Assembly (NCBI RefSeq): GCF_027257845.1
Contig: NZ_JAPVOT010000008.1
Span: 62,001 to 126,000 of the forward strand
Length of the DNA stretch: 64,000 bases
From: Alteromonas sp. BMJM2
GTDB taxonomy: Bacteria; Pseudomonadota; Gammaproteobacteria; Enterobacterales; Alteromonadaceae
Reading direction: 5' to 3'
The notes under the pieces are model-generated. The model was given only the letters and a program-made list of their open reading frames with translations, ran no database searches and was not told the DNA's origin. The first letter of the stretch is position 1. Each line of letters starts with the position of its first letter. Below are positions 11,513 to 20,062 of this stretch, piece after piece. Both the position numbers and the translations under genes were made by a program.

Positions 11513-11880
11513 TAAAAGGTTACCACGTGATCAGCACGTTGAATTAATGCCAGTCGCTGTGAAGCGCTTAGCAGTTGTCCTTCGAGTTCTTCTATTAATC
11601 CGGTATTTAAAAGCACGCTATCGATTGCAAAAGCGTCGACGCTATCTTTACAGATAAAGCACTCTTCAATATCAAATAAAGGCATAGAGGCTAAACGTTT
11701 ACTGTGGTTCTTTATCCCTTTTGTTGATGCTGTTTGAACAAGCTGGAATACCCCTTCACCTTCAAAAAGAACGTGAACCGTATGCCCATAATTTGTTGCT
11801 GCAAGCGCAAAGTCTAGCCCGTCTTGACTAAACGCGCTGCCATAAGGGCTCTGGGTAAATCGGATAAGTAAACTTGCCAT
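11512..11880 (-). CDS. tusC: Sulfur relay protein TusC/DsrF family
   Basis: Second subunit of the TusBCD complex. The start MASLLIRFTQSPYGSAFSQDGLDFALAA matches the DsrE/F fold beginning (strand followed by S-P-hydrophobic-G and a helix), and HTVHVLFEGEGVFQLV is the second strand segment. 122 aa is normal. Both ends overlap neighbouring tus genes by 1 nt (TAATG), so tusD-tusC-tusB form one translationally coupled unit. Confidence 0.88.
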   Translation of the reverse strand: MASLLIRFTQSPYGSAFSQDGLDFALAATNYGHTVHVLFEGEGVFQLVQTASTKGIKNHSKRLASMPLFDIEECFICKDSVDAFAIDSVLLNTGLIEELEGQLLSASQRLALIQRADHVVTF

Positions 11881-12269
11881 TAAAATTGTACCAACCTAGT
11901 GCAATTATGTAACTCAGTAAAAAACTCGCCCAAGCCAGCCTGAATAAAAGGAGCGGTTAAATTAGCAGAAGCGATGCCGTTATTAACCGCTTCCTGTTCG
12001 CTCACAATACCGCGTTTTACCGCAGCGGTAATGCACACCAACAGTTTTACGTTATGGGCTTCAGATAGCTTTTTCCACTCACCAAAGCTAAAGCACTCAC
12101 CACCAGCCTCAAGCATAAGATTGTTGGTATGATAAACCCCATCACCATAAAAAAAGACATTATCAATAGTGCTGCCACTGTCAATCACGCCCGCAATAAA
12201 CTGAAGCGCACGAAGTGTACTGTCGCCATGAAAGGGCGATGAGGTAATTAAAACTGAATATTGCGCCAT
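11880..12269 (-). CDS. tusD: Sulfur relay protein TusD/DsrE family
   Basis: Carries the catalytic cysteine of TusBCD that receives persulfide sulfur from TusA and passes it to TusE. Opens MAQYSVLITSSPFHGDSTLRA and contains VFFYGDGVYHTN and LLVCITAAVKRGI; Cys79 corresponds to E. coli TusD Cys78. ATG at 12269 was chosen with GGAAC upstream; a TTG at 12293 would add eight non-family residues that overlap the terminator hairpin. First gene of the tusDCB run. Confidence 0.9.
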   Translation of the reverse strand: MAQYSVLITSSPFHGDSTLRALQFIAGVIDSGSTIDNVFFYGDGVYHTNNLMLEAGGECFSFGEWKKLSEAHNVKLLVCITAAVKRGIVSEQEAVNNGIASANLTAPFIQAGLGEFFTELHNCTRLVQF

Positions 12270-12288
12270 AAAAAGTGTTCCAAACAAA

Positions 12289-12310
12289 AACACCCCGATT
12301 AAGGGGTGTT
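12289..12310 (-). terminator. Rho-independent terminator after yccA
   Basis: AACACCCC (12289-12296) pairs with GGGGTGTT (12303-12310); on the minus strand it is followed by a T-rich tract. It separates yccA from tusD, although some read-through into tus is possible because tusD starts only 20 bp further. Confidence 0.8.
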
Positions 12311-12333
12311 TGTTTTACGTATTAAACGCTTGT

Positions 12334-12999
12334 TTAGTCGTCGCCGCCAAATGCACCTAGTAGGTGAAGTATCGCAGTGAACAAGTTATATATGTTCAAG
12401 TAAAGCGACACAGTAGCGCGAATGTAGTTTGTTTCACCACCGTGGATAATGCGGCTCGTGTCATACAAGATGAAACCAGACATAATAAATACGATGGCTG
12501 CACTGATTGCTAGGCTTACCGCTGGCACTGCAAAGAAGATGTTCGCAATTGCAGCAACAAGCACTACCACTAAACCTACAACCAAAAAGCCACCCATAAA
12601 TGAGAAGTCTTTCTTAGTCGTCAGTACGTAGCCTGATAGGGCAAAAAACACGAGAGCCGTTGCGCCTAATGCTTCCATTATCAGACCTGGTCCCGCCACG
12701 CCTAGATAGAAATTTAATGTGTAGCCGAGGGATGCGCCCATTAAACCTGTAAACGCAAACACCCAAAAAATACCTGATGATGTGTCTGCTTTCTTTTGAA
12801 CTACAAATAAAGTGATAAATGCGCCTATGGTCATGCCTAATGACATCATAGGAGAAATACCTACTGCCATGGCGACACCTGCACAAACTGCACTAAACGC
12901 TAGTGTCATCGCAAGCAGCATGTAGGTGTTGCGTAGAACCTTGTTCGTCTGCAATACCGATGGTTGAGATGCACTAGAATACATCGAACGTTGATCCAT
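12334..12999 (-). CDS. yccA: Bax inhibitor-1 family membrane protein, YccA-like (FtsH modulator)
   Basis: In E. coli YccA is an inner-membrane substrate and modulator of the FtsH protease. This protein has seven hydrophobic segments, the N-terminal tail with NKVLRNTYMLLAMTLAFSA, and the C-terminal YDTSRIIHGGETNYIRATVSLYLNIYNLF motif region typical of BI-1/YccA (written here across residues ~178-206). GGAGG at 13005-13009 places the start at ATG 12999 rather than the TTG 12 bp upstream. It neighbours the tus genes as in E. coli, where yccA is next to tusE. Confidence 0.9.
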   Translation of the reverse strand: MDQRSMYSSASQPSVLQTNKVLRNTYMLLAMTLAFSAVCAGVAMAVGISPMMSLGMTIGAFITLFVVQKKADTSSGIFWVFAFTGLMGASLGYTLNFYLGVAGPGLIMEALGATALVFFALSGYVLTTKKDFSFMGGFLVVGLVVVLVAAIANIFFAVPAVSLAISAAIVFIMSGFILYDTSRIIHGGETNYIRATVSLYLNIYNLFTAILHLLGAFGGDD

Positions 13000-13238
13000 T
13001 GTTTCCTCCAATAGGACTATGATATGACCACAACTGGTACACTTGTATTAAGTCTATGTTGTATGGGTTTTAGTTCCCATTTTCAAGTAGTTTCAGATGA
13101 AAATGATGTTATATGCTTATAAAAACACCCTTGATACGCAGCATTTAATGTATTTGTCTGATTTGTAAGCACTTGAATAACTTTTTTCATTTTTCCCTTT
13201 ACAGCGAAAAAAATATCATTAAGATACGCAGCACTTCT

Positions 13239-13330
13239 GGAGAGTTGGCAGAGCTCGGTTTAATGCACCTGACTTGAAATCAGACGTGGGGTCAAACCCA
13301 CCGGGGGTTCGAATCCCTCACTCTCCGCCA
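13239..13330 (+). tRNA. tRNA-Ser (UGA), copy 1
   Basis: 92-nt gene beginning GGAGAG and ending with encoded CCA. The anticodon stem CTGA/TCAG frames TGA, there is a long variable arm typical of class II tRNAs, and the T-arm has GGTTCGAATCC. Identical in sequence to the copy at 15236. A TTTACA-like -35 and TACGCAGCACTT leader sit just upstream. Confidence 0.97.
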
Positions 13331-13338
13331 GATTAGAG

Positions 13339-13366
13339 AAACCCGCACATTGTTGCGGGTTTTTTT
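13339..13366 (+). terminator. Terminator after tRNA-Ser copy 1
   Basis: AAACCCGCA (13339-13347) pairs with TGCGGGTTT (13354-13362), followed by more T residues. Confidence 0.88.
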
Positions 13367-13492
13367 ATGGCAAAAGAAAATATACCTACGGATCGGCGCT
13401 GATTAGACTTTTGACTAAGACTACAGTCGCATTGTTACCCTCCTTACACCTGTTTACCCTTGTGCTTCCTTTTAGCAACCCACAGGTGTTTT

Positions 13493-14959
13493 GTGTCTCA
13501 AGATAGCGCTTCATATAAAGAACTGCATAAGCCAAGTCACTCTTTCGAAACCCGAGATGATTATCTCAATCACGAATTACAAATATTGTCTGTGAAACGC
13601 TGGCGTCCGAATCTTCCTTTTAAAGATTACCGCATTGAGTGGGAAGACTTCATTCCAGGCATGGCAGCTACTATAGGTAAAATTGTCATGGTTGCCGCAG
13701 TGGTAGGGGCTTTCGCCGCACCACTTGGTTTATCGCCGGAATTTGTCATAGAGAACGTTCGCTTTGAGCTACTTATCGCCGCCGTTTTGTTTGTGGTTCT
13801 GATATCCGGTTTTCTGAATCCATCGGCTAACTTGGCCGGCACCCACGGGCCTTTATTACCTCTAGTGCCTTTAATGGTTGCATCGGGTGGCCATCCCATG
13901 GCGTTAGGGTTATTAATTGGCGTACTGGGCTTTTTATTGGGGATCACCAAAGGGGGAAGCCTGCTTGCAAGGCTAACCAGTAACGGTGTGTGCGGTGGTC
14001 TTTTACTGTATCTCGGCTTTATAGGCATTACTGGGCAGGTAAAAAAACTGTTTGAATGGGCCGAAGGTTTCAATATGGGCTATTTAGCGTTTGTTGTACT
14101 CATTGCTACTATTGTGATGTTTGCATGGCTCGAGCACATTAAAAAGCGCTGGTTAGCCATTCCTCTTGGGGCCGTCATGGCCGCGGTAATCGCACTTGCG
14201 ATGGGCGCGCCTTTTGAATTCACGACCTCGCCAGGTATGCCAAATTTAAACCCAGCCTATTGGTGGGGTGAGAATACCGGTTGGCAGCTAGGGCTACCCG
14301 ATTGGTCTCATTTTGTTGCCGTATTACCTTTTGCTGTGTTGGCCGTGGCTATGTGGTCACCGGATTTTCTCGGTCAGCAAGTGTTCCAAAAACTGAGCTA
14401 TCCTAAAAATAGTGAAAATGCCTACATGAATATAGATGACACTATGATTGCTGCGTCTAGTCGACAAGCAATAGGCTCAGCGCTTGGCGGTGGCAATATT
14501 GCCTCATCATGGGGAACCTATATTATTCCAGCGTCAATTGCCCGCAGACCCATACCCGGTGGCGCAATAATAACAGGCCTGTTGTGCGTGGTAGCGGCAA
14601 TTTGGGGTTATCCCATGGACTTGGCAATTTGGCCTCCAGTGTTATGTGTCGCCCTTATTGTTGGCGTGTTTCTGCCTCTTATGGAGGCTGGCATGCAAAT
14701 GACCCGAGAGGGTAAAACAACCCAATCTGCAGCGCTTGTTGTCATCAGTTCAGTGCTGGTGAACCCCGTATTTGGATGGTCGTTTACGATGCTGCTGGAT
14801 AACCTGGGTATTGTAGGGTGTAAAGAGCGAGCGTTAGATCTTGGCAAGGCGGGTAGGTGGCTAATACCGGGCATCACCTTTATCGTGCTATGTACGGTAA
14901 TGGCGTTGATTGGCATGTTTCCCGGTGTGCCGGCCATCATGTCGTCTTTTCGTGTTTAG
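13493..14959 (+). CDS. DUF3360 family multi-pass membrane protein, transporter-like
   Basis: A polytopic inner-membrane protein of about 488 aa with ten or more hydrophobic segments starting near residue 55. The N-terminal cytosolic stretch (YLNHELQILSVKRWRPNLPF, then DYRIEWEDFIPGMAATIGK) and core motifs AGTHGPLLPL, WSPDFLGQQVFQKLSYP, ASSRQAIGSALGGGN and EAGMQMTREGKTTQSAA match my recollection of DUF3360, found in Vibrio and Alteromonas. The fold resembles SulP/xanthine-permease transporters; no substrate is known. A TTG at 13460 would add 11 residues; GTG 13493 has AGGTG ahead and fits the family start. It lies alone between two identical tRNA-Ser genes. Confidence 0.75.
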   Translation: MSQDSASYKELHKPSHSFETRDDYLNHELQILSVKRWRPNLPFKDYRIEWEDFIPGMAATIGKIVMVAAVVGAFAAPLGLSPEFVIENVRFELLIAAVLFVVLISGFLNPSANLAGTHGPLLPLVPLMVASGGHPMALGLLIGVLGFLLGITKGGSLLARLTSNGVCGGLLLYLGFIGITGQVKKLFEWAEGFNMGYLAFVVLIATIVMFAWLEHIKKRWLAIPLGAVMAAVIALAMGAPFEFTTSPGMPNLNPAYWWGENTGWQLGLPDWSHFVAVLPFAVLAVAMWSPDFLGQQVFQKLSYPKNSENAYMNIDDTMIAASSRQAIGSALGGGNIASSWGTYIIPASIARRPIPGGAIITGLLCVVAAIWGYPMDLAIWPPVLCVALIVGVFLPLMEAGMQMTREGKTTQSAALVVISSVLVNPVFGWSFTMLLDNLGIVGCKERALDLGKAGRWLIPGITFIVLCTVMALIGMFPGVPAIMSSFRV

Positions 14960-15025
14960 CGAAAAATTCGAGTAATAAGAAAATTAAGAGCAGCGTTAGT
15001 CTATTAATAGTGATTGTGCTGTGCA

Positions 15026-15071
15026 CTAAGCCTCTATTGTGAAATTGAAGTGAAACCGAATAGAGGCTTAG
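15026..15071. repeat. Perfect 13-bp inverted repeat after the DUF3360 gene
   Basis: CTAAGCCTCTATT (15026-15038) pairs exactly with AATAGAGGCTTAG (15059-15071) over a 20-nt loop. The right arm runs into a direct repeat GCTTAGTCGTTG (15066-15077 and again about 18 bp on). There is no T-run, so it may end DUF3360 transcripts by hairpin alone or be a REP-like element. Confidence 0.65.
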
Positions 15072-15235
15072 TCGTTGCAGTGCTTAGTCGTTGTAAAGAT
15101 AAGTACGAATTGCTCAATTTTTGTTACTACAAATCAAAATATAATCACATTGTTCACCAATTCGCCAGTTGATTGATTTTATTGAAATAAGAGCTTTACA
15201 GGCCAGCCAAAATCATTATTATACGCAGCACTTAA

Positions 15236-15327
15236 GGAGAGTTGGCAGAGCTCGGTTTAATGCACCTGACTTGAAATCAGACGTGGGGTCAAACCCACCG
15301 GGGGTTCGAATCCCTCACTCTCCGCCA
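15236..15327 (+). tRNA. tRNA-Ser (UGA), copy 2
   Basis: Same 92-nt sequence as copy 1, with CCA encoded. The upstream ATACGCAGCACTT and TTTACA elements are also shared. It stands about 2 kb from copy 1 in direct orientation, with its own terminator. Confidence 0.97.
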
Positions 15328-15339
15328 TATTGAAAGAAG

Positions 15340-15366
15340 CCCGCACAATGTGCGGGTTTTTTTTTG
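15340..15366 (+). terminator. Terminator after tRNA-Ser copy 2
   Basis: CCCGCAC (15340-15346) pairs with GTGCGGG (15350-15356) and is followed by ten T residues. It resembles the first copy's terminator but is not identical. Confidence 0.88.
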
Positions 15367-15710
15367 CCTGTAACAAACACTCTTTACACTGACTCATAAT
15401 ACTTTCAATTCAAAATACGGCTTCTTAATTTCATTCACTGCGGTATGTCAGTGATACATCCTTATTTTCACTATTTTTAGAGAAGAACTTTTGATCTCAA
15501 CCAATGCATGTGGGGTATTTAAGGTTCATCCCATCATATAGCTCCGTTGTAAAACCAATACAGAAAAGTCTGATAATGCAGCGGATTTTTGCTACAACTA
15601 GTATATAACGAAATATTAATGCTTTTTGCGTCGGCATTTGAAGCGATGCTCCATGTCTTCCTTAGGAGTAGACAGGCAAACATTAATAAAAGAATAAAAA
15701 CGAGGAATAT
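15367..15710. other. Gene-free intergenic stretch upstream of ovoA
   Basis: No coding frame, RNA gene or strong hairpin was seen. It must hold the ovoA promoter. GAGGAATAT just before 15711 is the ribosome binding site. Confidence 0.6.
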
Positions 15711-17819
15711 ATGCAGGCAATGTCAACGCTCAAACTAAACGAAGGTTCTGTTGAGCAAAAACGTATGGAAGTGAAAACGTATTTTCTCGACTCATTCGAT
15801 ACCTATGAATCACTCTTTTCATGCTTAAGCAGTGATGAGGCTTTTTATCAGCGTGCTGAACGACTCCGTCATCCGCTGATTTTCTACTTTGGCCACACAG
15901 CAACATTTTTTATCAACAAACTCATTCTTTCCAAAGCGATAAATGAACGGATAAATCCTCGTTTTGAATCATTATTTGCCATCGGCGTTGATGAAATGAG
16001 CTGGGACGACCTCAATGACAATAACTACGATTGGCCAACCGTTGATGAAGTAAGAGCATACCGAGACCAAGTGCGCACGCTTATGTGCGACCTCATTGAT
16101 ACTATTAGTTTCTCTATGCCAATAGATTGGGAAAGCCCCATGTGGCCAATTGTGATGGGTATTGAACACGAGAGGATCCACCTTGAAACGTCTTCAGTGC
16201 TTATGCGCCAACTACCGCTTTCGTTTGTTAAGCCTCAAGATACTTGGCCTCGCTGCAGCGATTCTGTGACCAGCCTAGACAAGGTACCAGTGAACGATTT
16301 TGTTAACGTGTCGTCTGGCGATATTTCTCAAAATAAATCTTGGGATAATCAATACTATGGCTGGGATAATGAATATGGCACGCTTAACGCGCATGTGAAC
16401 GATTTTAAAGCGTCCAAGTTTTTGGTGAGCAATGGCGAGTTTTTATCGTTTGTTGAAGACGGCGGCTACGATAAAGCAGAATACTGGGAAGAGGAAGGCA
16501 ATAGCTGGCGGCTTTATACCAAAGCAAAGCATCCCTTATTTTGGTCTAAAACCGAGTCTGGTTTTGTGTATCGAAGCATGACTGAGGAATTTGCGCTGCC
16601 ATTAGATTGGCCTGTTGACGTGAACTACCACGAAGCGAAAGCGTTCTGTAATTATAAAAGCGAAAAAAGTGGCAAAGTCATCCGCCTACCTACCGAGAAT
16701 GAATGGTTGCGAATGCGTGATGAGGCCGGGCTTACCCAAGCGGTATACCGAGATGGTTTCAATATCGCCCTTCAAAAGTATGCATCAAGCGAGCCGATAA
16801 ATACCAACCAAACCGGTGAATTCTATGACGTAGTGGGTAATGTATGGCAATGGACTGAAACGCCTATTTATCCTTTTGATGGTTTTAAAGTGCATCCGTT
16901 ATACGACGACTTTACTACGCCAACCTTTGACAATAAGCACAACCTAATTAAAGGCGGCAGTTGGATATCAACGGGTAACGAGGCAATGAAAGACAGCCGT
17001 TATGCGTTTAGACGCCACTTCTTCCAGCACGCTGGATTTCGATATGTACAAGGTGAGAGTGTAATTCAAGTGAATGATTTAGATTATGAAAGCGATACGC
17101 AGGTATCACAGTACAGCGAATTTCATTATGGCGACGAATACCATGGTGTTGCAAACTTTGCTAAAGCAAGTGCAGAGTTTTGTATTCAGCAAATGGCCGG
17201 TAGAGCATCAGCGAAAGCGCTTGATTTAGGCTGCGCAGTAGGGCGTTCTACCTTCGAGCTAGCGACCCATTTCGAACACGTAGACGGCGTTGATTTTTCA
17301 GCACGTTTTATAAAAACCGCATTTTCCATGCAAGAGCGCGGTGAGGTACGCTACAACTTGATTGAAGAGGGTGAGTTAACGTCATTCAAATCTCGTAAGC
17401 TCAGTGCCATGGGCCTTGAAAACACCGTAGATAAGGTCTCATTTTCACAAGGCGATGCCTGTAACCTTAAACCTCAGCTAACAGGGTACGACCTTATCTT
17501 TATGGGTAACCTTATTGATAGAGTGTACAGCCCACGAAAAGTACTTGCGGATATGAGCGAACGCTTAAACCCCGGTGGTCTTCTTATTATTGCTAGCCCA
17601 TTCACTTGGTTAGAAGAATACACAGAGCGTAACGAGTGGCTTGGTGGTTATAAAGATGAGAATGGCGAGACACTGAGTTCTACTGACGCACTTGAGCAAG
17701 CGTTAAGCCCCAACTTAGTTCGCGTTGGACAGCCGAAGGACATTCCATTTGTAATTCGAGAAACTAAGCGCAAACATCAGCATACGCTGTCTGAATTTAA
17801 CGTTTTTGAAAAAAAGTAA
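15711..17819 (+). CDS. ovoA: 5-histidylcysteine sulfoxide synthase / 4(5)-mercaptohistidine methyltransferase OvoA
   Basis: Non-heme iron enzyme that joins cysteine to the histidine imidazole with oxygen and later N-methylates the thiohistidine, making ovothiol A. Residues ~20-185 form a DinB-like domain with iron ligands in GIEHERIHLETSS (H153, H157) and H62 in FGHTATFF. Residues ~200-460 form the FGE-sulfatase-like domain (VVGNVWQWTETP, GGSW, RYAFRRHFFQHAGFRY). Residues ~480-702 form the C-terminal methyltransferase, with ALDLGCAVGRSTFELA and GDACNL. 702 aa is the normal three-domain length. GAGGA precedes ATG 15711. The neighbouring PLP lyase 9 nt downstream supplies the missing C-S cleavage step. 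Confidence 0.93.
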   Translation: MQAMSTLKLNEGSVEQKRMEVKTYFLDSFDTYESLFSCLSSDEAFYQRAERLRHPLIFYFGHTATFFINKLILSKAINERINPRFESLFAIGVDEMSWDDLNDNNYDWPTVDEVRAYRDQVRTLMCDLIDTISFSMPIDWESPMWPIVMGIEHERIHLETSSVLMRQLPLSFVKPQDTWPRCSDSVTSLDKVPVNDFVNVSSGDISQNKSWDNQYYGWDNEYGTLNAHVNDFKASKFLVSNGEFLSFVEDGGYDKAEYWEEEGNSWRLYTKAKHPLFWSKTESGFVYRSMTEEFALPLDWPVDVNYHEAKAFCNYKSEKSGKVIRLPTENEWLRMRDEAGLTQAVYRDGFNIALQKYASSEPINTNQTGEFYDVVGNVWQWTETPIYPFDGFKVHPLYDDFTTPTFDNKHNLIKGGSWISTGNEAMKDSRYAFRRHFFQHAGFRYVQGESVIQVNDLDYESDTQVSQYSEFHYGDEYHGVANFAKASAEFCIQQMAGRASAKALDLGCAVGRSTFELATHFEHVDGVDFSARFIKTAFSMQERGEVRYNLIEEGELTSFKSRKLSAMGLENTVDKVSFSQGDACNLKPQLTGYDLIFMGNLIDRVYSPRKVLADMSERLNPGGLLIIASPFTWLEEYTERNEWLGGYKDENGETLSSTDALEQALSPNLVRVGQPKDIPFVIRETKRKHQHTLSEFNVFEKK

Positions 17820-17828
17820 AGAACAGCA

Positions 17829-19175
17829 ATGCCTTGCAGTATGGGTAGTCTCGGTAAGGATATTAGCGGCACGGAAATTAGTGATTTGAACAATAGCGAT
17901 AAGGATAGTTGTAGGAATAGCCCAGATAATGCACAGGCAGGCGCAGTGCCTGCCGAGTTTCTTGCCTATCAAGATGTATGGGAAAGGGTAAATCCACAGG
18001 AGTATGACGTATCAGCTAGGCTCAAATTTTCCGCTGTTTCCAGCAGATATCCAGATGCAACTGCTGATACCATCGCGATGTGGATTGCCGACATGGATAC
18101 CAAACCATCACCAGAGATATCAGCTTATATAGCCGAACATGTACAAAATGCATATGGTTATCAAGACAGCGATATTGGTGAGGCAGTACACGGATGGTTT
18201 AAGGCGCAGCAATGCTCGGTGAGCTCGGGCTCAGTAGTCAGTGTGGCAAGCGTGATAAGCGCGGTAGACGTCGCCCTTAAAACATTCTGTATTCCTGGGG
18301 ATGAGGTCATGGTGTTAACCCCGACTTACGGTCCCCTCGTTGACTGTATCAATAACAACAGTTTGAAAGTGCACGCCGTTCACACAAACCGTGATGAGAA
18401 TGGCGACGACACTATTGATTTTAGTTCGCTATCAAAAAACGCCACTGCATTTGTCCTGTGCCATCCCAATAATCCAACAGGGCAGGTGCTATCGGCATCT
18501 TGTCAAAGCGAACTTATTCGGTTTTGCAACGAGCATGGCATACTTATTATCACTGATGAGATACACAGTGAATTTGGCTTTTTAAGTAACGATGAACCAC
18601 TACCTATCCCGCTTTTTGGCTCCCATTGCGATGTTGTGGCACAAAAAGGCATCATTCATATTAGCGGCGTGTCGAAAGCCTTTAATTTGGCCGCCATTCC
18701 AGGCGCTTCCTATGCCATTATTGAAGACGCTGAATTAAGAGCGAAATTTAGTACTGCTATTGCCTCTAGGCACCTTGAGGCAAGCTGCCTATCGCAAGTT
18801 GCGCTTAAAGCTGCCTATAGTTTTGGTCACGACTGGTTAGATAATATTCGCAAGGCACTTGGGCTCAATCGCAAGCTAGTTCACTTCTACTTTAAACAGC
18901 AGAACGTTAGTTGTGAATATACGATGGGTAAAGCGGGTTACTTCTTATGGCTTAACTTGTCGAAAACAGCGACCTGCGCTGATAAAAAGGTAAGCTCATC
19001 AGCGTTGTCAAAAAAGGGTACTTTTAACCCTGCTTCAACCTTTGATAGTTGTGTTAGCCGCGGCGTGATAGGCAGTGATGGCAATCAATTTAATGCACCT
19101 GGTTGGATTCGACTGAACCTCGCTTGTCACCCATTACAAATAGTAAACGCGTTAGATAGATTATTTTTTCGTTAG
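17829..19175 (+). CDS. ovoB: PLP-dependent C-S lyase of MalY/PatB type, probable OvoB
   Basis: Fold-type I aminotransferase-like lyase. It shows CHPNNPTGQV, TDEIHSEFGF and ISGVSKAFNLAAIPG, with the Schiff-base lysine at K283. MalY-family enzymes cleave C-S bonds of cystathionine-like substrates; the OvoB enzymes of ovothiol-producing bacteria cleave the Cys-His sulfoxide made by OvoA. Placement 9 nt behind ovoA makes that the natural role here (inferred). At 448 aa it is longer than the usual ~390: it has about 40 extra, mostly polar N-terminal residues and a Lys/Ser-rich insertion near residues 380-400. The ATG could start further in. Confidence 0.8.
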   Translation: MPCSMGSLGKDISGTEISDLNNSDKDSCRNSPDNAQAGAVPAEFLAYQDVWERVNPQEYDVSARLKFSAVSSRYPDATADTIAMWIADMDTKPSPEISAYIAEHVQNAYGYQDSDIGEAVHGWFKAQQCSVSSGSVVSVASVISAVDVALKTFCIPGDEVMVLTPTYGPLVDCINNNSLKVHAVHTNRDENGDDTIDFSSLSKNATAFVLCHPNNPTGQVLSASCQSELIRFCNEHGILIITDEIHSEFGFLSNDEPLPIPLFGSHCDVVAQKGIIHISGVSKAFNLAAIPGASYAIIEDAELRAKFSTAIASRHLEASCLSQVALKAAYSFGHDWLDNIRKALGLNRKLVHFYFKQQNVSCEYTMGKAGYFLWLNLSKTATCADKKVSSSALSKKGTFNPASTFDSCVSRGVIGSDGNQFNAPGWIRLNLACHPLQIVNALDRLFFR

Positions 19176-19399
19176 GCCTCAACAGACTTATAGCCTAGTG
19201 ATATAAGTTTGCAACAAATACTACTTTTAACATAGGTTCACGAAATGCCATCTCATGGTACTATTGCACTAAAGGTGGATATGCAAGGTGAGTGTAAGAA
19301 CTCCCAATAAAATAAAGCTATGCGCAAAGCCACAAATAAAAAGCCGTGCTAGAGCAGGTGAAAACGCAAGGGCAGTCGCAAAGACAGTGAGATAAATAA

Positions 19400-20044
19400 G
19401 TGATCAAAATTATCCTAGTAGACGACCATGAATTGGTGAGAACCGGGATCCGCCGTATTTTGGAAGATGTTGCAGATTTTAAAATTCTCGCAGAAGCAAA
19501 AAGTGGTGAAGATGCGGTTCAGTTGTGCAGAAAGAATGCGCCAGATGTAATACTCATGGATGTGAATATGCCGGGGATAGGCGGGCTAGAGGCAACCAAG
19601 AAAATAGTTCGTATGTCTGAAAATACGCGAGTTATTTGCTTGTCTATGCATACTGAAAGCCCAATTCCTATGCAGGTGATGGAAGCTGGCGCGTTTGGTT
19701 TTTTAACCAAAGACGCCGAGCCAGAAGAAGTCATACGTGCTATTCACAAGGTAATGGCAGGGCAAAAATACGTCGATAGCGATGTGGCTAACAGTATTGC
19801 CGTAGGGAGATTGTCGCCCCGTTCAGATAATCCGTTTAACGAACTTTCGTCACGGGAATTGAGCATAGCAATGCGGTTAACCAAGGGGAAACGGGTTCCT
19901 GAAATCGCCAGCGAACTGAGTATCAACCCCAAAACCGTTAATACCTATCGCTACAGAATGTTTGAAAAGCTTGGTGTTGCCACCGATGTTGAACTTACTC
20001 ACCTTGCTTTACGTCATAAGCTCATCGACTCTAATTTGTTATAG
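19400..20044 (+). CDS. uvrY: Response regulator UvrY/GacA
   Basis: Output regulator of the BarA/UvrY (GacS/GacA) system that drives CsrB-type small RNAs. The receiver domain has D8, D9 and phospho-acceptor D54 in ILMDVNMPGIGG, conserved S/T and K positions (LSMHTES, LTKDA). The C-terminal LuxR helix-turn-helix contains LSSRELSIAMRLTKGKRVPE and NPKTVNTYRYRMFEKLGV. 214 aa, GTG start. uvrY-uvrC-pgsA is the standard gammaproteobacterial order, with 18 nt to uvrC. Confidence 0.95.
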   Translation: MIKIILVDDHELVRTGIRRILEDVADFKILAEAKSGEDAVQLCRKNAPDVILMDVNMPGIGGLEATKKIVRMSENTRVICLSMHTESPIPMQVMEAGAFGFLTKDAEPEEVIRAIHKVMAGQKYVDSDVANSIAVGRLSPRSDNPFNELSSRELSIAMRLTKGKRVPEIASELSINPKTVNTYRYRMFEKLGVATDVELTHLALRHKLIDSNLL

Positions 20045-20062
20045 GTGTAAACGTTTCACACT

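Noticed and set aside
11202-11657. 151-codon plus-strand open frame across tusB/tusC
   Set aside because: It is antisense to two well-supported, coupled tus genes and shows no family features or ribosome binding site.
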